A DNA stretch of 64,000 bases from assembly GCF_003443995.1 (NCBI RefSeq), contig NZ_QWEY01000004.1, positions 62,001-126,000 on the forward strand, written 5' to 3'. Below are positions 1 through 8,522 of this stretch, piece after piece. The stretch comes from Pseudotabrizicola alkalilacus. GTDB taxonomy: Bacteria > Pseudomonadota > Alphaproteobacteria > Rhodobacterales > Rhodobacteraceae. Each line of letters starts with the position of its first letter. Positions within the stretch are counted from its first letter, which is position 1. The notes below the pieces were generated by a model. That model searched no databases. It had not been told where the DNA came from and was given only the letters and a program-made list of their open reading frames with translations. The position numbers and the translations under genes were made by a program.

Positions 1-2
1 GC

Positions 3-59
3 CGCTATCTTCTGGTTTTCAATGGCGACGTGAAGCTGATATACCAACCGGCAAATTGA
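3..59 (+). CDS. lptC: LptC C-terminal end (partial)
   Basis: The window opens inside a reading frame that gives 18 residues ending LVFNGDVKLIYQPAN and a TGA stop, 28 bases before lptA. LptC is the bitopic periplasmic protein that passes lipopolysaccharide from the LptB2FG extractor to LptA. The tail has the alternating hydrophobic pattern of a last beta strand, as expected for LptC, and lptC normally lies directly upstream of lptA. The identification rests mainly on position because nearly all of the protein is outside the window. Confidence 0.6.
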   Translation, partial: RYLLVFNGDVKLIYQPAN

Positions 60-87
60 TCACACGCCCCTTTCCCACAGGCAACAC

Positions 88-576
88 ATGTACCAGTTCT
101 TGCGCGCCCTTTGTCTTGCCGCAGTCTTTGCGCTTCCCGCCGTTGCGCAACAGGCCAATATCCGCTTTGGCGGATTGCAACAGGACAGCTCGCTGCCGGT
201 CGAGGTGACCTCTGACTCGCTGTCGGTAGATCAGGGCAGCGGGGCGGCGGTGTTTACCGGCAATGTGATGGCAAAACAGGGGGATATGCGTCTGACCGCA
301 GAGAATATCCGGGTGGAATACACCAGCGATGGCGATGGCATTGACCGTTTGATCGCGACCGGGAATGTCACCCTTGTCAGCCCGACTGATGCCGCCGAGG
401 CGTCAGAGGCGGTGTATACCATTGCCAGCGGCACTGTGGTGATGACCGGCGATGTCTTGCTGACCCAGGGTCGTGCTGCGATTTCAGGCCAGGAACTGAC
501 CGTGAACCTGCAAGACGGAACCGGCACCATGACCGGCGGGGTCAAGACCGTCTTTCAGCCCGGTGAAGCGCCTTGA
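88..576 (+). CDS. lptA: LptA, periplasmic lipopolysaccharide transport protein
   Basis: This 162-residue protein starts with a cleavable signal peptide (about residues 1-20, ending ALPAVAQ). It continues as one OstA-like beta-jellyroll domain with the repeated pattern of tests such as GAAVFTGNVMAKQGD and IATGNVTLV. LptA polymerises into the periplasmic bridge that carries LPS from the inner membrane complex to LptD. It lies between the end of lptC and lptB, and its stop overlaps the lptB start in a TTGA tetranucleotide, which suggests translational coupling. Length and context are normal for alphaproteobacteria. Confidence 0.9.
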   Translation: MYQFLRALCLAAVFALPAVAQQANIRFGGLQQDSSLPVEVTSDSLSVDQGSGAAVFTGNVMAKQGDMRLTAENIRVEYTSDGDGIDRLIATGNVTLVSPTDAAEASEAVYTIASGTVVMTGDVLLTQGRAAISGQELTVNLQDGTGTMTGGVKTVFQPGEAP

Positions 577-1334
577 CCCCCAGCCCGTCGCTTTCCGTCA
601 CCCAGGGCAGTGCGGGTCTTGTGATCCGGTCACTGCGCAAGAGCTACAAGAAGCGTCCGGTCATCCGCGACGTGTCGATGCATCTGAGCCGGGGCGAGGT
701 CGTGGCGCTGCTGGGTCCGAACGGTTCGGGCAAGACCACGTGCTTTTACGCCATTGCCGGTCTGGTCACGCCCGAGGGCGGACAGGTCATCATCGACGGC
801 AAGGATGTGACCGCCCTGCCGATGTATCGGCGCGCCCGGCTTGGCATCGGCTATCTGCCGCAGGAAGTCAGCATTTTCCGGGGACTGTCGGTCGAAGACA
901 ATATCCTTGCGGTGCTGGAGATCACCGATCTTGACCACCACAAGCAACGCGAACGGCTCGAAGAGCTGCTGAGCGAGTTTTCGATCACCCACCTGCGCCG
1001 CGCGCCCGCGCTGGCGCTCTCGGGCGGAGAGCGGCGCCGGGTAGAGATTGCCCGCTGTCTGGCGGCCAACCCGAAATATCTGCTGCTGGATGAACCCTTT
1101 GCCGGGGTGGACCCGATCGCGGTGGGAGAAATCCGCAGTCTGGTGCATGATCTGAAATCGCGTGGCATCGGGGTGCTGATCACCGATCACAACGTCCGGG
1201 AAACGCTGGAAATTGTGGATCGTGCCTATATTCTGCACGATGGTCATGTACTGATGAGCGGCACCACGGATGAGGTGGTACGCGACGAAACGGTACGCCG
1301 CGTCTATCTGGGACAGAATTTCCGCATCTCGTGA
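573..1334 (+). CDS. lptB: LptB, ATPase of the LPS export ABC transporter
   Basis: The product is a 253-residue ABC ATPase that powers LPS extraction by LptB2FGC at the inner membrane. Walker A is GPNGSGKTT (residues 48-56), the signature is LSGGERRRVEIARCL and Walker B is LLLDEPFAGVDP; the motif YLPQEVSIFRGL is typical of LptB. No ATG fits. The TTG at 573 overlaps the lptA stop (TTGA) and follows GGTGAAGCG, so I take it as the start. The next in-frame option, GTG at 621, would remove part of the first strand. Confidence 0.93.
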   Translation: MTPSPSLSVTQGSAGLVIRSLRKSYKKRPVIRDVSMHLSRGEVVALLGPNGSGKTTCFYAIAGLVTPEGGQVIIDGKDVTALPMYRRARLGIGYLPQEVSIFRGLSVEDNILAVLEITDLDHHKQRERLEELLSEFSITHLRRAPALALSGGERRRVEIARCLAANPKYLLLDEPFAGVDPIAVGEIRSLVHDLKSRGIGVLITDHNVRETLEIVDRAYILHDGHVLMSGTTDEVVRDETVRRVYLGQNFRIS

Positions 1335-1367
1335 CCTTTGTCAGATGACATTTGAGTGACGTTTCGG

Positions 1368-1398
1368 TTGACAAGCCGGGCCCGCCTGTCGCCAAATA
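1368..1398 (+). promoter_or_regulatory. Possible promoter upstream of hpf
   Basis: The 231-base gap between lptB and hpf holds a perfect TTGACA (1368-1373). The only AT-rich candidate for a -10 element is CAAATA at 1393-1398, with an over-long spacer of 19. A separate promoter for the hibernation factor is reasonable, but the -10 match is poor. Nothing else recognisable lies in this gap; rpoN, found here in many proteobacteria, is absent. Confidence 0.22.
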
Positions 1399-1565
1399 CC
1401 CGTGATGCGTGCAAAGACCCGCCCTGTGCCAAGCCTGCCCTGCGGCCGCCTTCCGGCCCCGCCACCTTGCAGATGCGCCACAGGCCCCCATGTCAGAGAG
1501 AGAAGACCTTTGGTCACGGGCACTCTGCCCGGTGCCAGAGCAAGAAGCCGCGCGGAGGAGACATC

Positions 1566-2141
1566 ATGCGCTATCAGATCAGTGGAAAACAGATCGACAT
1601 CGGAGAAGCCCTTCAGACTCACGTAAAGTCGGAACTTGGTGAAGTGGTCGAGAAATATGCCCAACGCCCGACCGAGGCCGTTATCGTCTTTTCCCGCGTG
1701 GCACATGAATATGTGTGCGAAACCGTGATCCATCTTTCCACCGGACTGACCGCACAGGCCAAGGGCCATGCCACTGAAATCTATGCGGCTTTTGAGTCCT
1801 GCCGCGAAAAGATGGACAAGCAGTTGCGCCGCTACAAGCGCCGGATCCGCAACCACCACTCTGCCCGTACGACACCTGTTGAATTTGGCGGGGCATCCTC
1901 GTATATCCTCGCCCCGACTGAGGACGCCGAAGATGTGGAGCCGGACAGCCTCCAGCCGATCGTGATCGCCGAGATGGAGACGAAGATTCCTTCGATCACC
2001 GTCGGTGAAGCCGTGATGCAGCTGGAGATTGGCGGGCAACGCATGGTGGTGTTCCGCAACGAAGGGCACGGCGGGGTGAATGTGGTCTATCGTCGTGATG
2101 ACGGCAACATAGGCTGGATCGACCCGCGTAACAGCAAGTAA
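1566..2141 (+). CDS. hpf: Ribosome hibernation promoting factor, long form
   Basis: This 191-residue protein has the two-domain layout of long HPF. An N-terminal S30AE domain (about 1-105) begins RYQISGKQIDIGEAL and carries the basic helix KQLRRYKRRIRNHH that sits in the mRNA channel of the 30S subunit. A C-terminal dimerisation domain (about 130-185) includes ITVGEAVMQLE, and long HPF drives 100S ribosome dimers in stationary phase. I chose ATG 1566 because GGAGGAG (1554-1560) sits at ideal spacing. The frame stays open upstream to 1356, but that part has no HPF character. ptsN follows directly. Confidence 0.95.
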   Translation: MRYQISGKQIDIGEALQTHVKSELGEVVEKYAQRPTEAVIVFSRVAHEYVCETVIHLSTGLTAQAKGHATEIYAAFESCREKMDKQLRRYKRRIRNHHSARTTPVEFGGASSYILAPTEDAEDVEPDSLQPIVIAEMETKIPSITVGEAVMQLEIGGQRMVVFRNEGHGGVNVVYRRDDGNIGWIDPRNSK

Positions 2142-2176
2142 GGGCAGCCAAGGGCTGTTCGGGAACACGACCGTCC

Positions 2177-2641
2177 ATGGAACTAGCAAAGCTACTCACG
2201 CCCGGCGCCGTTCGCGTCGTCGGGCAGATCACCAGCAAGAAGCGTCTCTTTCAGGAGTTGGGAGAGATGGTCGCCTCCAGCTACGGGCTGACGGCGGCCA
2301 TTGCGGTGGACGGTTTGCAGGAACGCGAAAGCCTTGGCCCGACCGGTGTGGGCCATGGCATCGCGCTGCCGCATGCGCGGCTGGAAGATCTTGACCGGAT
2401 CGTGGGCGTCTTCATTCGTCTGGAAAAGCCGCTGGATTATGACAGCGTGGATCGCCAGCCGGTCGATCTGATCTTTGGGTTGTTTGCGCCAAAGGATTCG
2501 GGTGTCGATCACCTCAAGGCGCTGGCGCTGGTCAGCCGCACGATGCGTGATCAAAGCGTAGTTACCAAGCTGCGCGCCAACACAGACCCGGCAAAGCTGC
2601 ATGCGATCCTGACCGAATCCCGCGCCCCTCAAGCGGCCTGA
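2177..2641 (+). CDS. ptsN: EIIA-Ntr, nitrogen PTS regulatory phosphoacceptor
   Basis: A 154-residue PTS EIIA type-2 domain protein. The phosphorylated histidine is H66 in GHGIALPHAR, and the late motif VDHLKALALVSRTMRD is family-typical. It receives phosphate from the EI-Ntr/NPr chain and acts by protein contacts on targets such as potassium transport and sensor kinases, not on sugar transport. It follows hpf by 35 bases, the standard alphaproteobacterial order even though rpoN is missing here. Confidence 0.94.
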   Translation: MELAKLLTPGAVRVVGQITSKKRLFQELGEMVASSYGLTAAIAVDGLQERESLGPTGVGHGIALPHARLEDLDRIVGVFIRLEKPLDYDSVDRQPVDLIFGLFAPKDSGVDHLKALALVSRTMRDQSVVTKLRANTDPAKLHAILTESRAPQAA

Positions 2642-2648
2642 CTCCCGT

Positions 2649-3317
2649 ATGAGCCGCGGTCTTGTCATCTTTGACTGTGATGGCGTGCTGATCGACAGCG
2701 AGATCATCAGCGCACGGATGCTGATCGAGGCTTTGGCCGCGCGCGGCGTGGTGATTGATCTGCCCTATGTCGCGCGGCACTTTCTGGGCCGCAGCTATCC
2801 GGTGGTGATGGCGCAGATCAGGGCCGAGTTCGGGTTGGACCTGCCCCCCAGTTTTGAAGACGATTACCGCGACCGGCTGCTCGAAGGCTTTCGGGCCGGA
2901 CTCAAGATCATGCCGCATGTGGCTGAGGTGATCGAGCAGCTTGCGGTGCCCTGCTGTGTGGCCACCTCATCCAGCCCGCGCCGGGCAGAGATGTCGTTGC
3001 GGCTGGTGGGATTGTGGGACCGGCTGGGCGCACGGATCTTTACCGCGAGTCAGGTGGCGCGTGGCAAACCGGCGCCCGATCTGTTCCTGTTTGCCGCCGA
3101 GCGCATGGGCTTTGCGCCAGAGCAATGTCTGGTGATCGAGGACAGTTTGACTGGTGTGACCGCAGCCCGTGCAGCGGGTATGGAGGTCTGGCAGTTTACC
3201 GGCGGCAGCCATATGACCGGGCTTGATCTGGCAGATAGTGCCAGCGCCCGCCCGGATCTGCGCTTTACCTCATTTGCGGAGTTCTTTCAGATGGCCCCGG
3301 AGGCGCAGAAGCAATGA
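2649..3317 (+). CDS. HAD-superfamily sugar phosphatase
   Basis: A 222-residue HAD subfamily IA hydrolase, close in layout to beta-phosphoglucomutase and 6-phosphogluconate phosphatase. Motif I is FDCDGVLIDSE (nucleophile and acid/base aspartates), motif II is VATSSSPRR, motif III is the lysine in GKPAPDLF, and motif IV is VIEDSLTGV. Its stop overlaps the start of the SorC regulator (ATGA), placing it at the head of the polyol operon. A role in dephosphorylating a sugar phosphate connected with polyol use is inferred; substrate specificity cannot be read from sequence. Confidence 0.82.
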   Translation: MSRGLVIFDCDGVLIDSEIISARMLIEALAARGVVIDLPYVARHFLGRSYPVVMAQIRAEFGLDLPPSFEDDYRDRLLEGFRAGLKIMPHVAEVIEQLAVPCCVATSSSPRRAEMSLRLVGLWDRLGARIFTASQVARGKPAPDLFLFAAERMGFAPEQCLVIEDSLTGVTAARAAGMEVWQFTGGSHMTGLDLADSASARPDLRFTSFAEFFQMAPEAQKQ

Positions 3318-4267
3318 GCCGGATCGAGCACAGCGACCCTACCCCACAGGATGACGCCGCCCGGGCCGGCTGGCTGTATTATGTCGGCGGCATGACCCAG
3401 GATCAGATCGCGGCTGAACTGGGCATCAGCCGCCAGCGAGCGCAGCGGCTGGTGGCCAAGGCGATGGCGGATGGGTTGATCCACGTGCGGCTGAACCACC
3501 GGATCGGGGCGTGCCTTGATCTGGAATCGGCTTTGCGCGACCGTTTTGGTCTGGGCCGCTGCCGGGTATCGCCGTCGCTGGGTGGGGCTGACCCGGTGCT
3601 GTCCATCGCGCCCGCCGCCGCCGCCGAGTTGGAGCGGGTGCTGCGCCTGCCCGAGCCGCTGACCATCGCGCTGGGAACCGGGCGGGCGCTGCGCGGCATG
3701 GTGGATGCCGTCGCCCCGTTGGATGCGGCCCATCACCGTCTGGTGTCGCTGATCGGCAATATTGCGCCCGACGGATCGGCCAGCTTTTTCGATGTGATCA
3801 TGCGGGTGTCTGACAAGGTCCGCGCCCCGCATTACCCGATGCTGGTGCCGGTGATTTCCCCCACCAGTGCCGAGCGTGACGCGTTCCGCGCGCTGGGTCC
3901 GGTCAAGCGGGTGGCTGATCTGGCCCGCAGCGCCGATGTGGTCTTTGTCGGCGTCGGGCAGATGTCTGACGATGCGCCACTGCTGGCTGACGGGTTCGTG
4001 ACCCGCGCCGAGCTGGACCAGATGCGCGCCGCTGGCGCTGCGGGCGAGGTGGCGGGCTGGGTGTTTGATTCGGACGGTCAGTATCTGGATGTCGGCACCA
4101 ATACCCGAACCGGCGGGGTGCGGGTGGAGCAGAAACTTGATCGCCCGGCGATTGGCATTGCTGCGGGTGCATCCAAGGTTCCGGCGATCTGCGCCGCTTT
4201 GAAGTCGCGCATTATCAATGGTCTGATCACTGACGAGGTCACTGCTCGGACAATACTGGCACTTTGA
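3314..4267 (+). CDS. SorC/DeoR-type sugar-binding transcriptional regulator
   Basis: A 317-residue SorC-family regulator. An N-terminal helix-turn-helix (about 27-50, MTQDQIAAELGISRQRAQRL) precedes the large phosphosugar-binding domain, which has family features such as ALGTGRALRG and FVGVGQMSDDAPL and ends with VKSRIINGLITDE-like residues. It overlaps the HAD gene by four bases and lies 106 bases before smoE, so it most likely controls the smo operon in response to a sugar or polyol derivative. Whether it represses or activates is not visible. Codon runs such as repeated GCC near 3610 encode an alanine stretch. Confidence 0.88.
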   Translation: MSRIEHSDPTPQDDAARAGWLYYVGGMTQDQIAAELGISRQRAQRLVAKAMADGLIHVRLNHRIGACLDLESALRDRFGLGRCRVSPSLGGADPVLSIAPAAAAELERVLRLPEPLTIALGTGRALRGMVDAVAPLDAAHHRLVSLIGNIAPDGSASFFDVIMRVSDKVRAPHYPMLVPVISPTSAERDAFRALGPVKRVADLARSADVVFVGVGQMSDDAPLLADGFVTRAELDQMRAAGAAGEVAGWVFDSDGQYLDVGTNTRTGGVRVEQKLDRPAIGIAAGASKVPAICAALKSRIINGLITDEVTARTILAL

Positions 4268-4297
4268 CCGCTTTGCATCTGCGGCGGATGAGGGGGC

Positions 4298-4351
4298 TTG
4301 ACGGATCGGGGCTAGATGTGAGTAATTGCCCATCAAGCGATGATTTGCTCA
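4298..4351 (+). promoter_or_regulatory. Candidate smo promoter with overlapping inverted repeat
   Basis: TTGACG (4298-4303) is followed after 17 bases by AGTAAT (4321-4326), a usable sigma-70-like pair. Over and beyond the -10 is an imperfect inverted repeat: TGAGTAATTG (4319-4328) against GATTTGCTCA (4342-4351). An operator here would suit the adjacent SorC regulator. Both elements were judged by eye only. Confidence 0.35.
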
Positions 4352-4373
4352 TTCGCTGACAGGGAGGATACCA

Positions 4374-5687
4374 ATGACACTCACACTCCGCGCGCTGCTT
4401 GGCGCGACGGTTTCGCTGACCCTGGCGGGAGCCGCCATGAGCGAAACCACCATCACCGTGGCCACCGTGAACAACGGCGACATGATCCGCATGCAAGGTC
4501 TGATGGATGACTTTTATGCCAAACACCCCGACATCAAGGTGGAATGGGTGACGCTGGAAGAAAACGCTCTGCGCCAGCGGGTGACCACAGATATCGCCAC
4601 CAAGGGCGGCCAGTTCGACGTGCTGACCATCGGCACCTATGAAGTGCCGATCTGGGGCAAGCAAGGCTGGCTGGTCAGCCTGAACGATCTGCCCGCCGAA
4701 TATGACGTGGACGACCTGCTGCCCGCAATCCGGGGCGGGCTGACCGTCGATGGCGAGCTGTATGCAGCACCGTTCTACGGCGAGTCGTCGATGGTCATGT
4801 ATCGCAAAGACCTGATGGAAGCGGCGGGCCTGACCATGCCGGACGCCCCGACCTGGGACGAGATCAAGACCGCCGCCGCCGCAATGACCGACAAATCGGC
4901 CGAGCAATACGGCATCTGTCTGCGCGGCAAGGCCGGTTGGGGCGAGAACATGGCGTTCCTGACCGCGATGTCGAACAGCTACGGCGCGCGCTGGTTTGAT
5001 GAAAACTGGAAACCACAGTTCGATGGCGAGGCATGGAAAGCAACGCTGACCGACTATCTGGCGCTGCTGAACGATTACGGCCCTCCGGGTGCCGCGAACA
5101 ACGGCTTTAACGAAAACCTGTCGCTGTTCCAGCAAGGCAAATGCGGCATGTGGATTGACGCCACTGTGGCCGCTTCCTTTGTGACCAACCCGACGGATTC
5201 GACCGTGGCCGACAAGGTCGGCTTTGCCCTCGCCCCCGATACCCGCAAAGGCAAGCGCGGCAACTGGCTTTGGGCCTGGTCGCTGGGCGTTCCAGCCGGC
5301 ACGCAAAAGGTTGATGCAGCCAAGGCGTTTGTCGCCTGGGCCACATCGAAAGAGTATCTGGAAGTTGTTGCAGCCAAAGAAGGCTGGGCCAATGTACCGC
5401 CGGGAACCCGGTCGTCGCTCTATGCCAACCCGGAATACCAGAAGGTGCCGTTTGCGCAGATGACGCTGGACAGCATCAACTCGGCGGATCCGAACAGCCC
5501 GACGGTTGACCCGGTGCCGTATGTCGGCGTGCAATTCGTCGCCATCCCCGAGTTTCAGGGGCTGGGCACCGCCGTTGGCCAACAGTTCAGTGCCGCCCTT
5601 GCTGGCACGATGACAGCCGAAGCCGCCCTCGCCGCGGCACAGACGCTGGTGACGACGGAAATGACGCGGTCTGGCTACATCAAGTAA
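4374..5687 (+). CDS. smoE: Sorbitol/mannitol ABC transporter substrate-binding protein
   Basis: A 437-residue family 1 extracellular solute-binding protein with a signal peptide (about 1-22, ending AAMSE). The mature protein starts TTITVATVNNGDM and contains the MYRKDLMEAAGL and QYGICLRGKAGWGENM segments typical of polyol-binding members. It captures sorbitol or mannitol in the periplasm for SmoF-SmoG-SmoK. GGGAGGA lies 8 bases before ATG 4374. A strong hairpin pair follows the stop, consistent with this component being made in excess over the permeases. Confidence 0.93.
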   Translation: MTLTLRALLGATVSLTLAGAAMSETTITVATVNNGDMIRMQGLMDDFYAKHPDIKVEWVTLEENALRQRVTTDIATKGGQFDVLTIGTYEVPIWGKQGWLVSLNDLPAEYDVDDLLPAIRGGLTVDGELYAAPFYGESSMVMYRKDLMEAAGLTMPDAPTWDEIKTAAAAMTDKSAEQYGICLRGKAGWGENMAFLTAMSNSYGARWFDENWKPQFDGEAWKATLTDYLALLNDYGPPGAANNGFNENLSLFQQGKCGMWIDATVAASFVTNPTDSTVADKVGFALAPDTRKGKRGNWLWAWSLGVPAGTQKVDAAKAFVAWATSKEYLEVVAAKEGWANVPPGTRSSLYANPEYQKVPFAQMTLDSINSADPNSPTVDPVPYVGVQFVAIPEFQGLGTAVGQQFSAALAGTMTAEAALAAAQTLVTTEMTRSGYIK

Positions 5688-5703
5688 CCAGCCTCTCCCG
5701 TGG

Positions 5704-5760
5704 TGCCGGGGCTGCAAGCCCGGCATCACAGACTGGTGCCGGGTGCCTCCACCCGGCACC
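5704..5760 (+). repeat. Two consecutive hairpins between smoE and smoF
   Basis: Two GTGCCGGG-type inverted repeats sit side by side. The first pairs TGCCGGG (5704-5710) with CCCGGCA (5719-5725). The second is a perfect 10-bp stem, GGTGCCGGGT (5735-5744) with ACCCGGCACC (5751-5760), closing a six-base loop. No T-run follows, so these are not ordinary terminators. The arrangement is like the REP element between malE and malF: a 3' barrier to exonucleases that would stabilise the smoE part of the transcript. Confidence 0.7.
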
Positions 5761-5795
5761 CCCTTCCCCGCAATTCCCGACCAAGGACCAAGCCG

Positions 5796-6668
5796 ATGGC
5801 AACCGCCCATTCCCGGACTGCTGCGCGTCTGATGCTGTCTCCCGCCGTCATCCTGCTGCTTTTGTGGATGATCGTCCCGCTGGGGATGACGCTGTACTTC
5901 AGCTTCCTGCGCTACAACCTGTTGATGCCGGGGATGGAGACGTTCGTTGGCTTTGAAAATTACTACTACTTTATCAACCAGCCCGCGTTCTGGTCGGCCC
6001 TGTCGAACACGCTGATCCTTGTGCTGGGGGTCCTGTGCATCACCGTGGTCGGTGGCATCCTGCTGGCGCTGCTGCTGGATCAGCCGTTCTGGGGTCAGGG
6101 CATCGTGCGGGTGCTGGTGATTGCACCGTTCTTTGTCATGCCCACCGTATCGGCGCTGGTGTGGAAGAACATGTTCATGAACCCGGTGAACGGCATCTTC
6201 GCCCACATCGCCAAATCGCTTGGCCTGCAACCGTTTGATTTCCTGTCACATGCGCCGCTGGCCTCGATCATCCTGATCGTGGCCTGGCAATGGCTGCCCT
6301 TTGCCACGCTGATCCTGCTGACCGCGCTGCAATCGCTGGACCGCGAACAGCAAGAGGCAGCCGAAATGGATGGCGCAGGCTGGATGCAGCGGTTTGTCTA
6401 TCTGACTGTGCCGCATCTGACCCGCTCGATCACCGTTGTCATCCTGATCCAGACCATTTTCCTGCTGTCGGTCTTTGCTGAAATTCTGGTGACCACCAAT
6501 GGCGGCCCCGGCACGGCATCGACCAACCTGACCTACCTCGTCTATGCGCAATCCCTGCTGAATTACGACGTGGGCGGTGGATCGGCGGGCGGCATCATCG
6601 CGGTCATTCTGGCCAATATCGTTGCGATCTTCCTGATGCGGATGATCGGCAAGAATCTGGAGGCATGA
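5796..6668 (+). CDS. smoF: Sorbitol/mannitol ABC transporter permease 1
   Basis: A 290-residue inner-membrane permease of the MalF/UgpA type with about six transmembrane helices. The cytoplasmic EAA loop reads QQEAAEMDGAGWMQRF, which docks onto the SmoK ATPase. The frame is open from 5700, but that extra stretch encodes the intergenic hairpins and is not protein-like. ATG 5796 is preceded by AAGGA and begins ATAHSRTAARLMLSP, which matches family N-termini. smoG starts two bases after its stop. Confidence 0.93.
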   Translation: MATAHSRTAARLMLSPAVILLLLWMIVPLGMTLYFSFLRYNLLMPGMETFVGFENYYYFINQPAFWSALSNTLILVLGVLCITVVGGILLALLLDQPFWGQGIVRVLVIAPFFVMPTVSALVWKNMFMNPVNGIFAHIAKSLGLQPFDFLSHAPLASIILIVAWQWLPFATLILLTALQSLDREQQEAAEMDGAGWMQRFVYLTVPHLTRSITVVILIQTIFLLSVFAEILVTTNGGPGTASTNLTYLVYAQSLLNYDVGGGSAGGIIAVILANIVAIFLMRMIGKNLEA

Positions 6669-6669
6669 C

Positions 6670-7500
6670 ATGGCCCGCAAAGCCTCAAACACCCGCAAGG
6701 CCGTTGTCACCATAGCTGCGTGGAGCATCGGGTTCCTGATCTTCTTCCCGATCCTGTGGATCATCATCCTTGGCTTCAAATCCGAAGGCGATGCGATCAA
6801 GACTCCGCTGCAGGTGCTGTTCAGCGACTGGACGCTGCAAAGCTACCACGATGTGCAGGCACGGTCGAACTATGGCCGCCACTTCTGGAATTCGGTGATC
6901 CTGTCGGTCGGGTCGACCGTGATCGCTCTGGCCATTGCCATTCCGGCGGCATGGTCGATGGCCTTTGTGCCAGGTCGGCGGACCAAAGATCTGCTGATGT
7001 GGATGCTGTCGACCAAGATGATGCCCGCCGTTGGCGTGCTGGTGCCGATGTATCTGCTGTTCCGCGACTTTGGCCTCTTGGACAGTCGGATCGGGCTGGT
7101 CGGCGTGCTGACCCTGATCAACCTGCCGATCGTGGTCTGGATGCTCTACACCTATTTTAAGGAAATCCCCGGCGAGATTCTGGAAGCCGCGCGGATGGAT
7201 GGGGCCAGCCTGAAGTCGGAAATCCTGTATGTTCTGACGCCGATGGCGGTGCCCGGCATCGCCTCGACCATGCTGTTGAACATCATTCTTGCCTGGAATG
7301 AGGCGTTCTGGACGCTGCAACTGACCACATCGCAGGCGGCCCCGCTGACGCAATTCATCGCCAGCTATTCCAGCCCCGAAGGCTTGTTCTACGCAAAACT
7401 CAGCGCGGCCAGCACCATGGCCATCGCTCCGATCCTGATCCTTGGCTGGTTCAGTCAAAAGCAACTCGTGCGCGGCCTGACCTTTGGCGCGGTGAAGTGA
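6670..7500 (+). CDS. smoG: Sorbitol/mannitol ABC transporter permease 2
   Basis: A 276-residue MalG-type permease, partner of SmoF. It has an N-terminal helix ([18 protein letters not shown]), several further membrane helices, and the EAA loop [18 protein letters not shown] that contacts the ATPase. GGAGG lies shortly before ATG 6670. It is followed by smoK. Length and motif placement are normal. Confidence 0.93.
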   Translation: MARKASNTRKAVVTIAAWSIGFLIFFPILWIIILGFKSEGDAIKTPLQVLFSDWTLQSYHDVQARSNYGRHFWNSVILSVGSTVIALAIAIPAAWSMAFVPGRRTKDLLMWMLSTKMMPAVGVLVPMYLLFRDFGLLDSRIGLVGVLTLINLPIVVWMLYTYFKEIPGEILEAARMDGASLKSEILYVLTPMAVPGIASTMLLNIILAWNEAFWTLQLTTSQAAPLTQFIASYSSPEGLFYAKLSAASTMAIAPILILGWFSQKQLVRGLTFGAVK

Positions 7501-7523
7501 GGACGACGCGAAATGGAAAAATC

Positions 7524-8522
7524 ATGGGCAAGATAACTCTCAATCAAGTGCGCAAGTCCTTTGGCGAGGTAGATGTCATTCCCGGCATCGACCTGTCGGT
7601 CGAAGACGGCGAGTTCGTGGTCTTTGTCGGCCCCTCGGGCTGCGGCAAATCCACCCTGTTGCGGCTGATTGCCGGGTTGGAAGATACCTCCGGCGGCATC
7701 ATCTCGATTGACGGCATGGATGCCACCGACCTGCCCCCCGCCAAACGGCGGCTGGCGATGGTGTTCCAGTCTTACGCGCTCTACCCGCATATGTCGGTGC
7801 GTAAGAACATCGCCTTTCCGCTGAAGATGGCCGGGATGGACCCGGCCGAGCAGGAGAAGCGGGTAAGCCACGCCGCAAAAATCCTGAACCTCGGGGCTTA
7901 CCTCGACCGCCGCCCCGGCCAGTTGTCAGGCGGGCAGCGGCAGCGGGTGGCGATTGGCCGCGCGATTGTGCGCGAACCGGCGGCGTTTCTGTTCGACGAA
8001 CCGCTGTCGAACCTCGATGCCGCGCTGCGGGTGTCGATGCGGCAAGAGATCAGCGAACTGCACCAGACCCTGAAGACCACGATGATCTATGTGACCCATG
8101 ATCAGGTCGAGGCGATGACCATGGCCGACAAGATCGTGGTGCTGAACGCAGGCCGTATCGAACAGGTCGGCAGCCCGATGGAATTGTACCGCAGCCCCGC
8201 CAACCTGTTCGTGGCGGGCTTTATCGGCAGCCCCAAAATGAACCTGATCGACGGGGCCGAGGCGGATAAGCATGGCGCCACCACCATCGGCATCCGGCCC
8301 GAACATATCGACATCGGCGGCGATGGTCCGTGGGAAGGGGTGGTGGGTCTGTCCGAACATCTTGGCTCGGACACTTTTCTCAAGGTCAACGCGGGCACGC
8401 TTGGCACGCTGACCGTGCGCGCCAGTGGCGAGGTGATGATGCACCACGGCGACAGCATCCGCATGTCCCCACAGCCGGGCAAGATCCTGCGCTTTGGCGC
8501 CGATGGAAAGGCAATGGCATGA
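7524..8522 (+). CDS. smoK: Sorbitol/mannitol ABC transporter ATPase
   Basis: A 332-residue MalK/UgpC-type ATPase that energises SmoFG. Walker A is GPSGCGKST (36-44), the signature is [15 protein letters not shown], Walker B is [12 protein letters not shown], and the H-loop is VTHDQ. A C-terminal TOBE/OB regulatory region starts near residue 235 (IGIRPEHID). GTG 7497 is in frame but overlaps the smoG stop; ATG 7524 gives the usual start [13 protein letters not shown]. The stop overlaps smoS by ATGA. Confidence 0.94.
   Translation: MGKITLNQVRKSFGEVDVIPGIDLSVEDGEFVVFVGPSGCGKSTLLRLIAGLEDTSGGIISIDGMDATDLPPAKRRLAMVFQSYALYPHMSVRKNIAFPLKMAGMDPAEQEKRVSHAAKILNLGAYLDRRPGQLSGGQRQRVAIGRAIVREPAAFLFDEPLSNLDAALRVSMRQEISELHQTLKTTMIYVTHDQVEAMTMADKIVVLNAGRIEQVGSPMELYRSPANLFVAGFIGSPKMNLIDGAEADKHGATTIGIRPEHIDIGGDGPWEGVVGLSEHLGSDTFLKVNAGTLGTLTVRASGEVMMHHGDSIRMSPQPGKILRFGADGKAMA

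Noticed and set aside
3606-3630. GCC triplet run in the SorC gene as a microsatellite
   Set aside because: It encodes a short alanine stretch in frame and is too short to be of note.
4239-6230. Long minus-strand open frame opposite smoE and smoF
   Set aside because: It mirrors codon bias of the real genes and its translation is His/Arg/Gly-rich without domains. The plus-strand genes are unmistakable.
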